DNA of 64,000 bases from Paramacrobiotus metropolitanus (GCF_019649055.1 NW_026570245.1:1178001-1242000), one strand, 5' to 3'; counted from the stretch's first letter, positions 13,527-25,543 are shown. Numbers and translations: made by a program. Notes: generated by a model from the letters alone, not told the origin.

Positions 13527-14915
13527 GCCGCATAATCGATCAAGTCAACACGGTGATGCTTAATTAAAATTCAGGATGGATTTACTGCGCAAATTGTCTC
13601 CGTTTATGTTTGCATCCATAACTGCTTCGTGAGCCAGCTAGCAAATAACATTTCAATCACTGTAGATGCAAAGATGCCGAATCAAACCGGCGTCGTTAAA
13701 TCCAGAACAATGATACTTCTTCGATTATAACAATGCAAAACATGTACACATACAAATACAGACTGTATATGCACCAAAATACGATAGATATAATATTGTG
13801 CAATCGCAGCTGTCAGTAGGAGATCATAATCGCGATCAGGAAGTTTATTTAGGAAGAAGAGTATCCTCTTGTCAGGATCAGTACGCATGTACTGCCGCCG
13901 CCGAAATGAACGTACGCTTTGTGAACTACTTACATAGCTAATGCCGTGGTAAATGTAGCGGAATGTTGCGGTCGATTGTTCAATGTGAATGGTCAATTTG
14001 CCGAATAGCACATAAAGGCAAACCAAGGAACTTCGGAATTCCTTCATGGTCTGACCACACCCACCGCAACGCTTTCTTACTGTATTATATGCTCCCTATG
14101 ATTTCTACTCTCTGCCCATGGTATATGTACTAAACAATCGTGAGCAAAAGATATTCCGCTTTCCATATAATTGGAATAATTATGCCTGCCATTCCCGCTC
14201 ATTGTCTGATTATGAGTGTCATTATTAATACGTAGATATACATGCAGCACTCGTATCTGTACATATAGCCGCAGCAGAGAAGACATATCTTTTTTGTAAA
14301 TTTCTGGTTGAATCTTTACTGATTACGACCGGCGCATGCAAGGATATGCAGCAGTTTATAAAATTATTAGTGCGGTAAAATAAATAGCAGCTTTCTTTTT
14401 TCTCGTGTTATGAATTCTTGTTTCTTCATTGGCTTTCCACATTCTGCAAGCTTGGAAACATGAACCATAGCGCGCCCCGTTAATTTGACCATTCTGGTTG
14501 TGTATTTTGATTCGGTACGGGAACTTCTTTTATAACATATCCTAATGCATCTCTTCAATTGAGCAAACATTATGGCAAGGGATGTCAGATTTCTGAAGTA
14601 CGTTTTTGTAATACTGTAATTCCTGGAAAGAGACGATAGCTGCGCCAACATATTTAATTGAAGTATTTTATTTCGCCGTTCAATGCTATTTGCTGCGCGC
14701 AAAACGCAGTACAAGAATTTGGCCAAGAATTATAAAAATAATGTACTATTTAATGTAGCATTATAAATTGCTTTGTGGCGTTCATATAATGAACATCAGC
14801 ATGACCACACCAGGAGACTATATAAAGCAAACAGCAGTTCTGCAAAAGTATAAATGTGAGATATATGAAATTAGAGCATCTGGTACATCGGACTATGCAA
14901 ACAAGCTGTACAAAT
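13527..14915. other. Intergenic region upstream of laminin, downstream of CAHS
   Basis: This 1.4-kb stretch must hold the laminin 5' UTR and promoter and the CAHS 3' UTR. A 121-codon minus-strand ORF (13,682-14,047) starts MKEFRSSLVCLYVLF and meets a good donor (GCTAT/GTAAGTAG) about 110 bases later. It could be a first exon of an unplaced transcript, but nothing in it is recognised. No other feature is seen. Confidence 0.4.
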
Positions 14916-16526
14916 TTAGATACGTGTCGCCGGATACACGGACTGCGGAGTAAGACCAGCCTCGCGTATTTCCCGTCCCGCTGCCGTCTGCACTTCGCCC
15001 TTGCTGATGGTGGTGCCGATGGCCGAGTCCACCTTGACATCGATGTGTGTCTCCATCTTGGCCTGTTCCAGCGCCTGTCGTGCCGCTTCCCGCTCCTTCT
15101 CCAGCGCACGCATAGCGTATTCGGCTTCCAGCTGAATTTCGTGCTGCTGACGATCCACCGCGGACTCCACCATATCCTTACGGAATTCGATATCCCGGAT
15201 ATGTTGGCGTTCCAGCGTCCGGCGGATCAGCTCCGCATCGGCTTCCACCTGACTGCGGTACATGGCCGCTTTCTGGGCCGTGTCCATCTCGTGCTCCCGG
15301 GCCAGATCTTCAATGCGGGCACGATAGCGCTCATACTCTTCCGGCGACTGACCCTGCAGTTGAGTGTTGGCCAAAAGGTCAATGTTGGTGGAGGCATGGA
15401 TTTCGGCACTGGTGCCGCCGCTGCCCTGGGCCAGCAGATCGTGGGTCACACTGGGAATGGGCGGGGCTACCATGGGTCCGGGAATGATGATCTCTTTGTC
15501 GTTGGTATAGGTCACGCCCGAGCGGACATGCTCCATCTGGGCGGTCTCCATACGCTGCACCGGCACGGTGATCACGTCGATGCGCTCCTGGAAACGCGCC
15601 GGCGCCGCCGAGCGAAGAATTTCCGTCTTCTCGATGACCTCACGACGTTCACCAGGAATGATGATGTCGGCTTCCTGGCGGTACATCGGCGCGCGGTTCA
15701 TCTCCACGGCCGGTGGAATGTTCGGAACGGAGTGGATTTCCGAGCGGCGCTCCGAAATGTAGCGCTCCTCGCGGTTCAGCTGCGGTAAGTTCTGGAGGTT
15801 CTCGATGCCTTGCTGGACGAAATTCACTTCCCGTCCCAAGGCCGGTGCTTCCTGGCGGGCAATATTGATGCGATCAGCGGTGCCGGTCGTGCGTTCGGAA
15901 GCACGGGAGATGGAGGACATGGATGACACGGAGGAAGCCACCGACGCGGTGTCATCCGATGTTTGTGAGACGGAGCGCTGCGAGTAGCGCTCACTGGCCG
16001 GCGTAGAGTTGATCGGTGGGATTCCATCGCGATCGCGCAAAGTGTCCTCCCGTACCACGGTCTTCTCCTGGATCAGCGATGGCTCACGGGAGGCACGCTG
16101 TGTCTGGCTCACCGTGGTGTTGTCGGCAAAGTAGTTCTGGATACCTTCACGTTGATTGGCCACGGAGTCCAGTTCGTGGATTTCCGGGACGTATCCCACC
16201 GGAGCACCCGGGACCAGTGCCGGCGGGCGCTTGTCCTTGAAGTTCATTCCGGGATCCTCACCACCGCGGTCGACACGGACATCGCGCAGTTCCGCGTTGC
16301 CGTTACCATCCACATGGATCTCCTCCACGCGTTCGTACTTGAATTCCTGGGCGTGCTTGTCGGTGGTGGGAAGGTCATGGCTGCCGTAGCTGACATGGTC
16401 ACGTGAGACGTCGCGGCTGCCTAAGCTATCCCGGTCGCGTTCCACGGCAATGTCCCGCTCGTCGACAACGATGTCGTCCTTATGCTTCTTATCCTTCTTA
16501 GATCCGAAAAGAGGCATTTTCGTCAA
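14916..16526 (-). CDS. CAHS protein (cytosolic abundant heat soluble) with long N-terminal extension
   Basis: Tardigrade desiccation-protection protein, 536 residues, single exon. The family core is at about residues 394-510 near the C-terminus. It is a long charged amphipathic helix with the hallmark stretch RTLERQHIRDIEFRKDMVES and the following LEAEYAMRALEKER. CAHS proteins are known to form reversible gels or filaments in drying cytosol. This copy is about twice the usual family length. The N-terminal half is acidic and serine-rich. It includes a lysine-rich start (KKDKKHKDD), a block at residues 61-101 also found in the neighbouring gene at 18.3-19.2 kb, and a serine-rich SSVSSMSSISRASERT stretch. 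A second Met lies at residue 4. A TATATAAG box sits about 106 bases upstream. No signal peptide or membrane segment is seen. Confidence 0.93.
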   Translation of the reverse strand: MTKMPLFGSKKDKKHKDDIVVDERDIAVERDRDSLGSRDVSRDHVSYGSHDLPTTDKHAQEFKYERVEEIHVDGNGNAELRDVRVDRGGEDPGMNFKDKRPPALVPGAPVGYVPEIHELDSVANQREGIQNYFADNTTVSQTQRASREPSLIQEKTVVREDTLRDRDGIPPINSTPASERYSQRSVSQTSDDTASVASSVSSMSSISRASERTTGTADRINIARQEAPALGREVNFVQQGIENLQNLPQLNREERYISERRSEIHSVPNIPPAVEMNRAPMYRQEADIIIPGERREVIEKTEILRSAAPARFQERIDVITVPVQRMETAQMEHVRSGVTYTNDKEIIIPGPMVAPPIPSVTHDLLAQGSGGTSAEIHASTNIDLLANTQLQGQSPEEYERYRARIEDLAREHEMDTAQKAAMYRSQVEADAELIRRTLERQHIRDIEFRKDMVESAVDRQQHEIQLEAEYAMRALEKEREAARQALEQAKMETHIDVKVDSAIGTTISKGEVQTAAGREIREAGLTPQSVYPATRI

Positions 16527-16631
16527 AAGAGTTTAATTCAAAGTAAAAGAAAACGTATTCACGAAGAACAGTTAATAAGATTCAAAAATTGTTTTGTTGC
16601 GATTTGATGGCGTTTTAGTGTCGCATGCTTG

Positions 16632-16639
16632 CTTATATA
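16632..16639 (-). promoter_or_regulatory. TATA box of the CAHS gene
   Basis: The minus strand reads TATATAAG about 106 bases upstream of the CAHS start codon at 16,526. This distance allows a 5' UTR of roughly 75 bases. No intron in the 5' UTR is evident. Confidence 0.55.
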
Positions 16640-18282
16640 CATTTGCCATCAACTACCTGCCGGAGTGGTACGCATGGTAATTTGTTACCCATGGGAAAAA
16701 GAAAAATCCTAGAGTGCCGATAGGTATAACAACTTACGGCGAAAACAACTGTTAGACAGCGCGGCGTACAAAGTGCATAATGGAAAAATCTGTACAAGGT
16801 ACAAAGTGTCAAGCATTAGTCCGCTTCGTGAGCAAGCATTTCATAATCCCGCCTACGTGTTTTGGTTTGCCGTACCGCCAATTTGCTGGTGGCCGCACTT
16901 GCCTTTATGATGAATCGGTATACAGTATTTGAGCTGGTGAGTGGCATTTCGTTTGTCTGCATGGTTTTTTTTGCTGACGGATGATATCATGGAATTAAAT
17001 GTGTATAGAAAATCTTCGTGAGTAATGAGTACTGCGAAAAACAAGTGGCTCAAGTGCACAATGGAATTAACCACATCGTTCCCTATGGTGCGGCCCTTGA
17101 TGAATTACAGGAACACCTGTCTGACGTTTGACACCTCTTATGAGCAGTAATAACTCTGCAGAACACAAAGAATGATACAACGAATTTAACTGTGGCCAAA
17201 AATGGACCAAACATGTAGCTTGTGTAAGAAAGCGTATAGTATGCACTAAACACATCGGAAGAACAATCGTTTGGACTCTTCGAATTTGCAAAAGTCAAGT
17301 AATGTTGACCTTAATAAGAGTAATTACGAGTAGATAATTAAAGTAAAATTACCAACTAGGTGTAATCAGTAAATTCTCTTTTAAAAAACAATCGGTTTGT
17401 CCCTTGCGTACTTTTGACTTCAGGTCCAGTTTTGCCTTTTGTAAAGGCTAGTTCTACAATGCGTATAATTTTTTATTGACTGCCTGAAATGCAGCTAGCA
17501 TCATAATGGGTACGATATACTTGTATCGCATATCCACAGGAAATTATTGTTGCAAACCATTTTTCTTCCTAACCGCTTGCAACAGAAAGTGACGTTCTTA
17601 ATTCTTATAATGGCTATATATTCCCATACGTAAGTAACATTTGCATTATGTGATAATAATTTCACCTGATTTCAAATATTTCGTGCTTGACACATCGCAA
17701 ACAAAGCAGCTGGTACATATGTTTCCAAATAATACTTACAGCAACTGCATTCAAAGTTATGGAGTGCCATTTAATTTTATTATGTGATTTTTTACTGCAG
17801 CTGTTTGCTGAAGTTTCGTTCCACAGTATGGCTGTACCATAAATCCATGACATTACCAGAACAGTCCATAATTCAATGATCCACAAAGCTAGGCTCCAAC
17901 TATGGCGTTATTATGTATCTTGTCACAACGTACAGAGTACTTTAATTCAACAGTCAAAAAAATCTTTTATGGCACGAAAACTTTTATTTTGAATCGGAAA
18001 ATAACACCGCTGGAATACTGGATCAGGTGAAAATTTACATTATTACACCTTGTACTTCTGATCGCAAGAAAATTTACAAGCAGAGACAGAGGGCAGAGTC
18101 AGACCATCAAAACAACAATTTTACTGCGTGTAATAAGTTGCTTTTTAATAAGCCACAGATTGCGAGGGCTAACGCAGCGTTTTTGTTCGTCAACTCGTGG
18201 CATGTTTATATATGTACACAATTGAGATTTTTTCATAATAACTTATAACTTGGTCCCCAGCTCCCCATCCATTTAATTGTTC
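16640..18282. other. Intergenic region between CAHS and its partner gene
   Basis: About 1.6 kb of AT-rich sequence contains the upstream region of the CAHS gene and the 3' UTR of the gene ending at 18,283. Only short shadow ORFs occur. No transposon, RNA gene or long repeat was recognised. Confidence 0.5.
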
Positions 18283-19207
18283 CTAAACCCTGCTTTCATC
18301 AGGCGCGGCCTCTTCAAACTTTTTCTTGGTGGTGGCATGACCCATGTCATCCTGCACATGTTCTTCCGTCTTGGTCACTTTGCGTCCATCGTCTTTGACC
18401 TTCTGTTCGGTTTTTGCGGAGTACTCTGGATCGCTCTTACCGGTCGGCATATCATGTATACTGGTTTTTTCGATCTTATTGGCAACTTCTTGGTCGGAAG
18501 CACGGCTTATATTGGAACCCGATCGAATGGACGCTGTATCCGGTGCTTTGCTGGTGACGCGCTCATGCACCTCTTTTGTCCCGGTGGCACCGGGTAGAGC
18601 TTGTTGGGAGGTGCGACTTATATTAGAGCCGGATTGCATGGAAATCGAGTCGGGACTCTTCGTGATATTCTCGACTTCCATCTTTTTCAACGTATGACCG
18701 TTGTTGGGCAGATGACCGACAATCACGGCATCGTGAGATTCGCGACTGTGAATGCTGTCCTCTTCGGAAATAAACGGGCCTGGGATATTTTTGGGGACTT
18801 CCGGTGCGGTTCCGCTTTCGGTTACCGATGACGGTACTACACCTGTTAAAGAAATTAATTTAAATTCAATCCATACTTACGCTTTCTCTACGCCGTACAA
18901 ATATAATATATGTAGTTGATGACTAACAATAAGCAAAAATCACGGCACAAGTGCGGTACATGTATTTAGTGGTTAAAACTTAACTTCGCTTACCAATAGG
19001 AACTCCTGGAGGTACATCTGGTCGTTTATCCTTAAAATTCATTCCTGGATCTTCTCCGCCGATATCCTCTCGGATATCTACCACTTTTGCATGTCCGGAC
19101 GAATCGACTTTGGCTTTCTCGACGCGTTCATATTTGAATTCTTTCCCTTCCGGAAGTCCGGCTGGATTGAGATTCACCGCATAACTCGGGGCAGTTGCAT
19201 TCGCCAT
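18283..19207 (-). CDS. CAHS-associated N-block protein, predicted disordered (unnamed)
   Basis: Two exons, 18,994-19,207 and 18,283-18,842, join at ATTG/GTAAGC and CAG/GTGTAG to give 257 residues. Residues 23-63 align without gaps to residues 61-101 of the CAHS protein next door, and I count 29 of 41 identical. Both end in GGEDPGMNFKDKRP, and the similarity continues weakly through PGxPxGxVP. The rest has no CAHS helical core. It is rich in S, D, E, K and T and contains two near-identical units, SMQSGSNISRTSQQ and SIRSGSNISRASDQ, with intervening KEVHERV and KSDPEYSAKTEQK segments. No signal peptide or transmembrane helix is seen. It is likely cytosolic and intrinsically disordered. A stress role is inferred only from the shared block and position. 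Confidence 0.8.
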
Positions 19208-20023
19208 TCTTTTTGCGTATATGCTGTTACTGATTTGAAATGCTAATCTAAAGAATTAATTGAAGCAATAATTAAGTACTTTCGTGAAAGAAGAATTTTC
19301 AAACAGACGTTTCGTACTGAATATTTTCGCATTGAACCGAGGAATCAAACACGTTATAGTGGCCCAAAAACGCTTTATTATCAACACCTAGCGGATGGCC
19401 GTGGGCTGCATTAAGTCACGGTAGTTGCCGTATTTTTATGTATTTCGGCAACTTCACATTTTTGTGATAGAACGTGGTTTTCTGGGGTAATTTCACGGCT
19501 TAGCTAGCATGTTGTACGGATTGTATGGGCAGTGTCAAATAATTGTATAATCCCAACTTTTGTGTTATAAAAGCCAGCGCGTTATTGTTTCGTTAAAAGT
19601 TAAAACTCGTTAACTGAATTCTCCGTTTAATTTTAGCAAGCACAACACATGTATTACTGACATTTATTATCATAATCAAAGGATTACTCAAAATATATTT
19701 GAAATTTTCAAAATATTATTCAAGTCCGTGGTACATTAATACGTTGTAAAGGTACAAATTCCACTTGTTAAAACATGGACGTCAATGCAATCCGTGCTTG
19801 ACATTAAAGCATCATCGTGTGCGAATATAGACATACAGAGTAAATAATGAGTAAACAGCAATTGTAATAGTAATACAAAACGTAACATTTTAGCTTCGAT
19901 ACGCAAGTAGCCAACACGAGTCAACATAGTAGAAACCGACAAAGGGGTAGCTTCATAGATAAAGGTTTCGTCTTCCTGTACAGATATGTACGGCTCTAGC
20001 GCTAATTTTGAATGGCACGGCCC
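19208..20023. other. Intergenic region, CAHS partner gene to PABP-like gene
   Basis: The 0.8-kb gap holds the 5' region of the two-exon gene at 18.3-19.2 kb and the 3' UTR of the PABP-like gene. A plus-strand TATAAAAG occurs at about 19,566, but no plausible plus-strand coding exon follows it. Nothing else is recognised. Confidence 0.4.
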
Positions 20024-22187
20024 TTAAGCGTCCTTTGTAGACTTGTCGTAATCAGCTGATCTTGACATTCCACCATACATCCACGGCAAGAAACCACGTA
20101 ATGGCGGTGTACTGTGAGAATGTTGTTGTCGGCGTTCTTTCCAGTAACGCGGGTTCGTATGGATGAACATATTTTTAGAATGGCTAGGTTGGCGGAGCTC
20201 CTTGTCCAATGCCGGTGCAATCGACAAAGCTTTATTGCCGAATACTTTCCCCTGCATTTCCTGTTCGGCTTTTCTCGCTGCATCGACGCTGGCAAAACTT
20301 ACAAAACCAAATCCCCTGGAACGACCGGTGTCTTTGGCAACCTACATACAATAAATGTCAAAACAGAGTCGTAAGTTTTTTCTTAACATTTTTTCGGTAA
20401 GTTTTAACAGATTTTAGCTACCGACCTGAGCGCTTGTGACAGTGCCAAATTCCTCGAACATTTTCCGCAAACCCTCATCATCGACACTATCTTCCAGATT
20501 TTTTACATACAACGTATGGCGGGATTCGTCAAGTTTCTTCATCATTCGAATGTGCTGGCGCTCCGAACGTGACTGCGCTCTGGCGACAGTTATAACTTTT
20601 CCACTCACTTCCGTTCCGTTCATCTCATTTACAGCCTAAACAACATTATTTTAACTTCGTAAAAAACTGTCTAAAAAGATTACTATATTAAGAAGTTCAA
20701 TATGCCCAGTATTACCTGTTCGGCACTTTCTGGCATTTGAAATTCGACGAATCCATAGCCACGGGAGTGCCCGTTTTCATCCTTTATGACAGTATGGCTA
20801 CTCACATTGCCGAACTGCTTAAATAAATTCCATAACCTTCCGTTGTCCACATCTTCGCCGAAATCTTTAATAAATACATTGGTGAATGTCGCCCGTGCAT
20901 GCTTCGGAGGCAGCTCAATTAATCGCTGATCAGAAGTATCAGTTGGAATTTTAAACAATTCCATGTTGCTAAAACAAAAAACCCGCATAAGCAGCAGAAA
21001 AAAATAAAGACAAATATTATTATATCCGCAAACTAGATGCAAATACCCAGTGATAGATACCGGGTACCGACAATGAGGCACTTAGCTTAAGATCACAATC
21101 GTCGCACCAGTGCAGGCACAGTGACGTCTTAAGTACCAAATTATTACTTGTAATTTTTGGTCCACTATAAATTCACTTTGTACGCGCAGTTACGCAAGCG
21201 CGATGAAAACTGAGCGGAGTTTACTCATCAATATGTCCCGGAGTGCATTTACATTTCTTTGTCATTGAGGAGCTCGCCACTAGCTTTCTCGAGGGCACTT
21301 TGAGCGGCAGCTTCCGTTTGGAAGAGTACGAAAGCGAAGCCAGTGCTTTTCGCACGTTCATCCCGCAAAACCTAAAGCAGACCAAATTTGACGGCATACG
21401 TAGGTGCAGTTTTCAATTATAGTTTTTTCGCATACCGCCGCACACCATACTGTTGATAACAAATTCTGCTATCACAGACTGCCATGCATATGGGAAACTG
21501 TTACCTTGCAGCATACGAAAGCATCAAGACCGGAAAAGATGCCGCGCAGATACTTTTCGTCAACCGTGTCTTGGAGATTTTTAATGACAATGATTCCATA
21601 CTGTGGTTTCCGGCTGATCCAGGTATGACAGTGAACCCAACGGATCGACATGTTTCGATCCGTCGCCAGGTTATCCTTTGCACGCTTGGCTAAAACAACC
21701 CAGGTTTTGTGTAGTTATCGCGTAGACGCTTACTCTTGAACAGAAAAGTTAGAACATTGGACCAAAAGTCAAAAACATGTGCTGAAGATGACCGAAAAGG
21801 TTGCGTTATTTTCGACCTACGTAGAGAGACAGCCAAAAAAAGCGTAGCTTAAAACTATACATAACTACATGCCAAAAGAAGAAGGGGTCACCCGATTTCG
21901 GTGGAAAGAATACACTTTCTTTGCTTACCATCGGCGAAATTTTCGAAGTCTACTAACGCATAACGCAGCGAACGACCTTCCACTTGAAAATCGTTGCAGA
22001 TTCGTGCGGAAATCACAGGGCCAAAAGTAGAAAATTTTTCAAGCAGCATTTCGTCGGTGACGCTTGGATCGAAATAATTAACCTCGAGGGAAGCCAACGG
22101 ATTCATGGAGGCTTTCGTGTGATCTGTCTGCGAAATGCTTTCCAATTTCGTCTCCATCGGAACATCTGACTGCGAACTGGATTCCAT
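20024..22187 (-). CDS. Polyadenylate-binding protein-like, four RRMs, no PABC/MLLE domain
   Basis: Six exons (21,929-22,187; 21,505-21,689; 21,253-21,371; 20,716-20,968; 20,426-20,635; 20,024-20,341) join in phase to 447 residues. I start at the ATG of MESSSQSDV. Four RRM modules follow in the PABPC order. RNP signatures are RSLRYALVDFENF (RRM1), IIVIKNLQD and STGFAFVLF (RRM2), TNVFIKDFG and GHSRGYGFVEF (RRM3), and TLYVKNLED and RSRGFGFVSF (RRM4). The linker RSERQHIRMMKKLDESR resembles the RRM3-RRM4 linker of cytoplasmic PABPs. The protein stops about 60 residues after RRM4 and lacks the proline-rich linker and MLLE/PABC domain that recruits PAIP and eRF3. RRM1 is divergent. It probably binds poly(A) or A-rich RNA. 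Confidence 0.88.
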
Positions 22188-23204
22188 TTCGTTTTCAGAT
22201 TGCAAAAACAAAATACTGCTCCTTCAAAATAGTATTTTTTCTACACTTCTAAAATAACAATATCAGCAAAATCACGACCAGGCTTAAAGCGCCCAACTTC
22301 AGCTCCAAAATTAAGATGGAAAACCGTCAAGTGTTAACGAAGAAGCAGGTTAAAAATTAAATGATGCGAAACATGGATAATTGTATAGTTTATTAACGCT
22401 TTGCGTAATTTACATCACATCAATTAATTTTTTATAATTTTTATAGAAAATTGTCAAGTCATCATAGAGAATTCGAATCAGTACCGCAGGTGACAGGTAC
22501 AGTGCACAGTGCAGTACTGCATACAGTGACCGCCATCTTTTATTAATCTGTACCAAAATGAGTTCGAATTCCATCCATCTGAGTACAGGGTACTACATGT
22601 GGAACAGCGCGAACGGAAAGTGCATAATCTATGCTTCTACGCCTACGGTACTTGCATACATTTCGTTTACCACCAACTTTTAGCTATCCAAAAATTTCTT
22701 TGAGATTTAATTTTCATCGATTGTTATGAAAATGACAAAACTACATTATGGTAAGCAGCACTGTACGATAAAGAAGGATTATCTGAATCCGCTTCCGGTC
22801 ACTGGCAAATTCCGGTTTTATGCATCCACTACAATGTGTATCAACACATTCAAAGGTCAACGTTTTTCAAATAAGACGCTGTGAACCTTCTTTCTTGATC
22901 CGTTGAATACAGACTTCAAAAGTTATCTTATCACAGGCCGGCTCTCATGGATATCGTTTACAATGCTTTAAATAATGCTCTCCAAGAAACAATTCGTTTT
23001 CCTATTTTTCATGGCAAAATACGTAGAAATTATCACCCGCTTGCCTCTAGTCGTTGTATTAAAGTTTTTGTCTTCCTTTATCGCCACGAAGGTGATTCGG
23101 TGTGAAACACTAGATATTAATTGACTGCTCTGCAGTGGTCGAAGTGCAGTTTATAATTTTTGTCATGTAAATTGTTTTGACCTTGGTAGCACTATCCTTT
23201 GAAC
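22188..23204. other. Divergent intergenic region between PABP-like and GH16 genes
   Basis: A 1-kb region lies between genes transcribed away from each other, so it should contain both promoters. It is AT-rich. No clear TATA box, repeat or small ORF stands out. Confidence 0.4.
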
Positions 23205-24305
23205 ATGAAAGCGATCGCGATAATCGCCCTGTGCATGGCACTCGGCCATTTCCATGGTGCAGAGTGTCTACAATATGTTCAAGTCTTTCGGGATGATTTC
23301 ACTCCCAACCATGCCATTGACGGTTCAAAATGGAACGTGATCACTAAACCCAGCACGGTCAACGAGGAGCTGCAACATTACGTGTATGATGATGTTTGGC
23401 AGGAGCACGGATTTATCTTCCTACGCGGTCAACGGCGCAGCTGGGGCGGACGTCAATACACATCCGGTCGGGTGGATACGCAGAACAAATTTCAGTTTCT
23501 GTATGGGGAAGTAGAATGGCGTGCCAAACTGCCACTGGGGAAAGGCATGTGGCCGGCTCTCTGGCTGTTGCACTTCCAGTGTCCTCCAGCCTGTAAGAAT
23601 AACTGAATAAGTAACTAAATCCTCTAAGACTTCTCTTCCAAATGCAGGCTACAGCATAATAATTATATAGCTTATATTAGGCAGCTATATTGTGCTTGCG
23701 GACAGTTATAATTTATTGCTGCTTTCTATACAATTGTGCGAAACTGTCCATTGATATTTTATTCTGCATTATCACCTGCTAACTCAGAAAGGTCAGCTAT
23801 GTAAAGAGTTAAGACAGATCCACTAGCTGCACATTATACTACACAGGACACAGCACACATAAATTTATTAGGTACACAGCATAATACATTCAAATTCGCA
23901 AATTTATTTGCATTTTGAATTTCGCAAATAGCACCCTGTCCTGGGACTTGGCCCCCGGAAATCGATGTTATGGAATTCCGTGGTGACATTCCCAACAAGG
24001 TGACAACAACGGTTCATTTTGGGCGATACCCCAACAACGGTCATGATGGTCGTGATTTCTGGGGTCCGGATTTTACTGCGGACTTCCACAACTACAAGGT
24101 CATCTGGGATCCCAATCAGATTGTATGGTTTGTGGATGGTCAAGAAGTCTTCAAAGTAACCGATGCGAACAAAATCCCACATGAGCCCATGTATCTGATT
24201 ATGAATTTAGCCGTGGGCGGATGGTTTGGTGGTAATCCAGACGGTTCGACACCATTTCCGGCACATTTCATTATTGACTGGGTAACCGTGCATCGATGGC
24301 AGTAA
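23205..24305 (+). CDS. Secreted glycoside hydrolase family 16 (beta-1,3-glucanase-like)
   Basis: Two exons, 23,205-23,592 and 23,932-24,305, join at CCAGCCT/GTAAGA and AATAG/CACCC to give 253 residues. A signal peptide (MKAIAIIALCMALGHFHG) is followed by one GH16 beta-sandwich domain. The catalytic motif ExDxxE is present as EIDVME, preceded by WPP. The surrounding blocks GKGMWPALWLL, TVHFG, FHNYKVIWDPNQIVWFVDGQ and NLAVGGWFGG are typical of laminarinases. It should hydrolyse beta-1,3-glucans of fungal or algal food outside the cell. There is no carbohydrate-binding module. Two AATAAA signals lie 56-78 bases after the stop. Start at 23,205 is preferred because it directly precedes the signal peptide. 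Confidence 0.9.
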
Positions 24306-24361
24306 AGCGGGGCTGGGTTCGAAGTGTACTCTTCGGATCGCTTTACGCTACATCAATTGAA

Positions 24362-24383
24362 AATAAATAGTTTGTCAATAAAA
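24362..24383 (+). terminator. Polyadenylation signals of the GH16 gene
   Basis: Two AATAAA hexamers at about 24,362-24,367 and 24,378-24,383 follow the GH16 stop codon at 24,305. Either could direct 3' end formation. Confidence 0.55.
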
Positions 24384-25543
24384 TATGCTTTTTGGATTCC
24401 TGTTCATGTGCATTAATAAAAATCGTCTTTTCAAACACCAGAGCGTCGGAAACGTGTAGCTATAGTGTATAAATAGCTTACTGCAGGTACTGTAAGCAAT
24501 GCAAATAAGCTACATGTATTGATAAAAGCAATCGTATTGTACGAAGTGTCACCTTCGCTAAGTTACAGGCCTAGGATAATTATTAATTATTCAAAGCTGT
24601 CTAGCGTACTGGAATCAACATTACGAAAATTATGACGAAATAAAATGATTGTATGGAATTGTACCCTTTGCTAGTATTTTGCGGTCGTAGCCAGTATGTA
24701 GAAATCAGCTAAAAAACATGCTTGCTAGTGGCTTAATTTTCTTTTTTTCTCGCTTTAGACAATTTCTTGTTTCTGTATTGTATGGTTTTATGGCATGTTG
24801 CATTTATGTCTGCCTTTATTTAAGCATGACGGTAATATTCGTAATTATCTGAGCCAAGAGATGTACAATTATATTTTATGCATTTCCGTTAAGCCTGAAG
24901 TTAAGCATCAGGGATAAAAATTAATGGTGATTATCAAAATAGTTCGTAACTTTAAGCGCACTTAAACGAGCTGCTTGTCAGGCCTGCAAAACATGTACGC
25001 GGCAGCCGAAGTACTTACTGTATTGTACGCATTTCTTTTCAAGTGCCGGTAAACAGCTAAAGGCTGGCAACAAACCAAAATATTGCAAGTGCATGAAAAG
25101 ACAGAAAATCCATCCGGTAATCCGAAGACATGATGACTGTGGTGTGTGAGTAGCACTTGTTTATGTTTTTTACACGTCCCGTACATAGGTCTATATCAGA
25201 ATGTGATCTACAGCGCAGCTAACCTTCAGAACGATGTGCTAAGCAAAGCACTGAATACCGTTAAGACCGTACAGCCGAAATTCTAAAAAGGTTGCAGATG
25301 CCGGTATGACATTATCGGGACAATTATGTAAGGCCAGCGCAGGTTTCTGACTGTCTGTGCAATAGCTCGAGGGTTGCAACCAGACAGAACGGGCGGAAGC
25401 TCACTCGGGACGATAAAATGTTTACCTCTTCAAACCGATAAAATGCAACGCATCTTAAAATAGACTGGCGTCGTTTTTTCAGAAATTAAATTATTAGTTT
25501 TGCTGTGTGACCTACAATTCTAGACGTTCGGCAGTCGTTTAAC
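24384..25543. other. Intergenic region between GH16 and P450 genes
   Basis: A 1.2-kb AT-rich stretch of low coding potential must include the P450 promoter. I see no recognisable repeat, RNA gene or conserved ORF in it. Confidence 0.4.

Noticed and set aside
13682-14047. 121-codon minus-strand ORF with signal-like start and strong splice donor
   Set aside because: No partner exon or recognisable protein. Kept only as a note in the intergenic entry.
14856-15788. 310-codon plus-strand ORF antisense to CAHS
   Set aside because: Explained by the codon composition of the CAHS gene on the other strand; histidine/arginine-rich without motifs.
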